Assembly (NCBI GenBank): GCA_009784635.1
Contig: WRBG01000100.1
Location: forward strand, 1 to 7,305
Direction: 5' to 3'
Origin: Bacteroidales bacterium
Lineage (GTDB): Bacteria > Bacteroidota > Bacteroidia > Bacteroidales > UBA932
Length of the DNA stretch: 7,305 bases
Positions 7,097 to 7,305 of the stretch are shown piece after piece (the first letter of the stretch is position 1; the number at the start of each line of letters is the position of its first letter). A model generated the notes under the pieces. That model saw only the letters and a list, made by a program, of their open reading frames with translations. It was not told the DNA's origin and did no database searches. The translations under genes and the position numbers were made by a program.

Positions 7097-7305
7097 ATGA
7101 ATTATCGCACATTTTTTTTACCGATACTGTTATTCAATCTGTTTCAGGCGCCTCATGGAGCTTATGCTCAAGATGCGGCGGCGTGGATTCGTAAGTTGTA
7201 TGCTCCTAAAGCCGACACGGTATCCCTCATTTTTTTGGGCGATATCATGCAGCACAGCACCCAAATTACAGCCGCAAGAACAGAACACGGATATGATTAC
7301 CTCTC
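7097..7305 (+). CDS. CapA-like (PGA_cap) secreted metallophosphatase-family protein, N-terminal part only
   Basis: 69 full codons are visible before the right edge. Residues 1-24 form a Sec signal peptide (hydrophobic FFLPILLFNLFQ, likely cleavage after GAYA, before QD), so the protein is exported. The mature part reaches VSLIFLGDIMQHSTQITAAR and then YDYL; a beta strand followed by GDIMQH is the first metal-binding block of CapA/PgsA-type proteins of the calcineurin-like phosphatase superfamily. Known: CapA homologues take part in poly-gamma-glutamate or capsule biology in some Firmicutes, but most Bacteroidota members have no tested function, so only the family is claimed. The start is fixed by the signal peptide: the next in-frame Met (residue 51) is inside the metal motif. 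It is transcribed away from the SPOR operon. Only the first motif is visible, so the assignment is moderate. Confidence 0.78.
   Translation, partial: MNYRTFFLPILLFNLFQAPHGAYAQDAAAWIRKLYAPKADTVSLIFLGDIMQHSTQITAARTEHGYDYL

Noticed and set aside
7017..7112. Upstream in-frame start at 7112 for the SPOR lipoprotein
   Set aside because: It would place 32 polar residues before a perfect lipoprotein signal, and the start lies upstream of the predicted promoter and overlaps the divergent gene.

Overview
The window reads as a chromosomal segment of a Bacteroidota bacterium, probably order Bacteroidales. The evidence is an adjacent SusC/SusD-type outer-membrane uptake pair, lipoproteins with Bacteroidota-style lipoboxes, three promoters matching the Bacteroidota housekeeping consensus (TTTG, about 17-21 bp, TAnnTTTG), and start codons without a clear Shine-Dalgarno sequence. 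I cannot name the species.

Layout from right to left. At the far right (7097-7305, + strand) is the start of a secreted CapA-like metallophosphatase-family protein, cut by the window edge. It diverges from a minus-strand operon across an 80 bp gap (7017-7096) that holds two overlapping back-to-back promoters. The operon contains a SPOR-domain lipoprotein with a 13-residue repeat tail (6378-7016), gcvT for the glycine cleavage T protein (5269-6378, stop and start sharing one base), and a secreted M28-family zinc exopeptidase (4291-5253). After 101 bp carrying a third promoter comes the SusC-like TonB-dependent transporter (1097-4189). Nine bases later the SusD-like lipoprotein (1-1087) begins; its C-terminus lies beyond the left edge. 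All six genes look intact where visible. No gap exceeds 300 bases, and I saw no RNA genes, insertion sequences or CRISPR arrays.

How the genes work together. The SusC/SusD pair should form an outer-membrane bin in which SusD acts as a substrate-binding lid and SusC as the TonB-powered channel. The substrate cannot be read from the sequence. No glycan-degrading enzyme is in view, but an exopeptidase sits just upstream, so peptides are a weak possibility. The SPOR lipoprotein and CapA-like protein suggest cell-envelope roles, while GcvT is a cytoplasmic one-carbon enzyme.

The most notable signal is an uninterrupted run of 11 G on the coding strand within the signal-peptide region of susC. Gain or loss of one G would truncate the transporter at 57 or 25 codons, so this is a candidate slipped-strand phase-variation switch. 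Also notable are the near-leaderless start of the CapA-like gene, the overlapping divergent promoters, and the in-frame 39 bp repeats at the end of the SPOR lipoprotein gene. I see no clear evidence of a wholly new multi-gene system.
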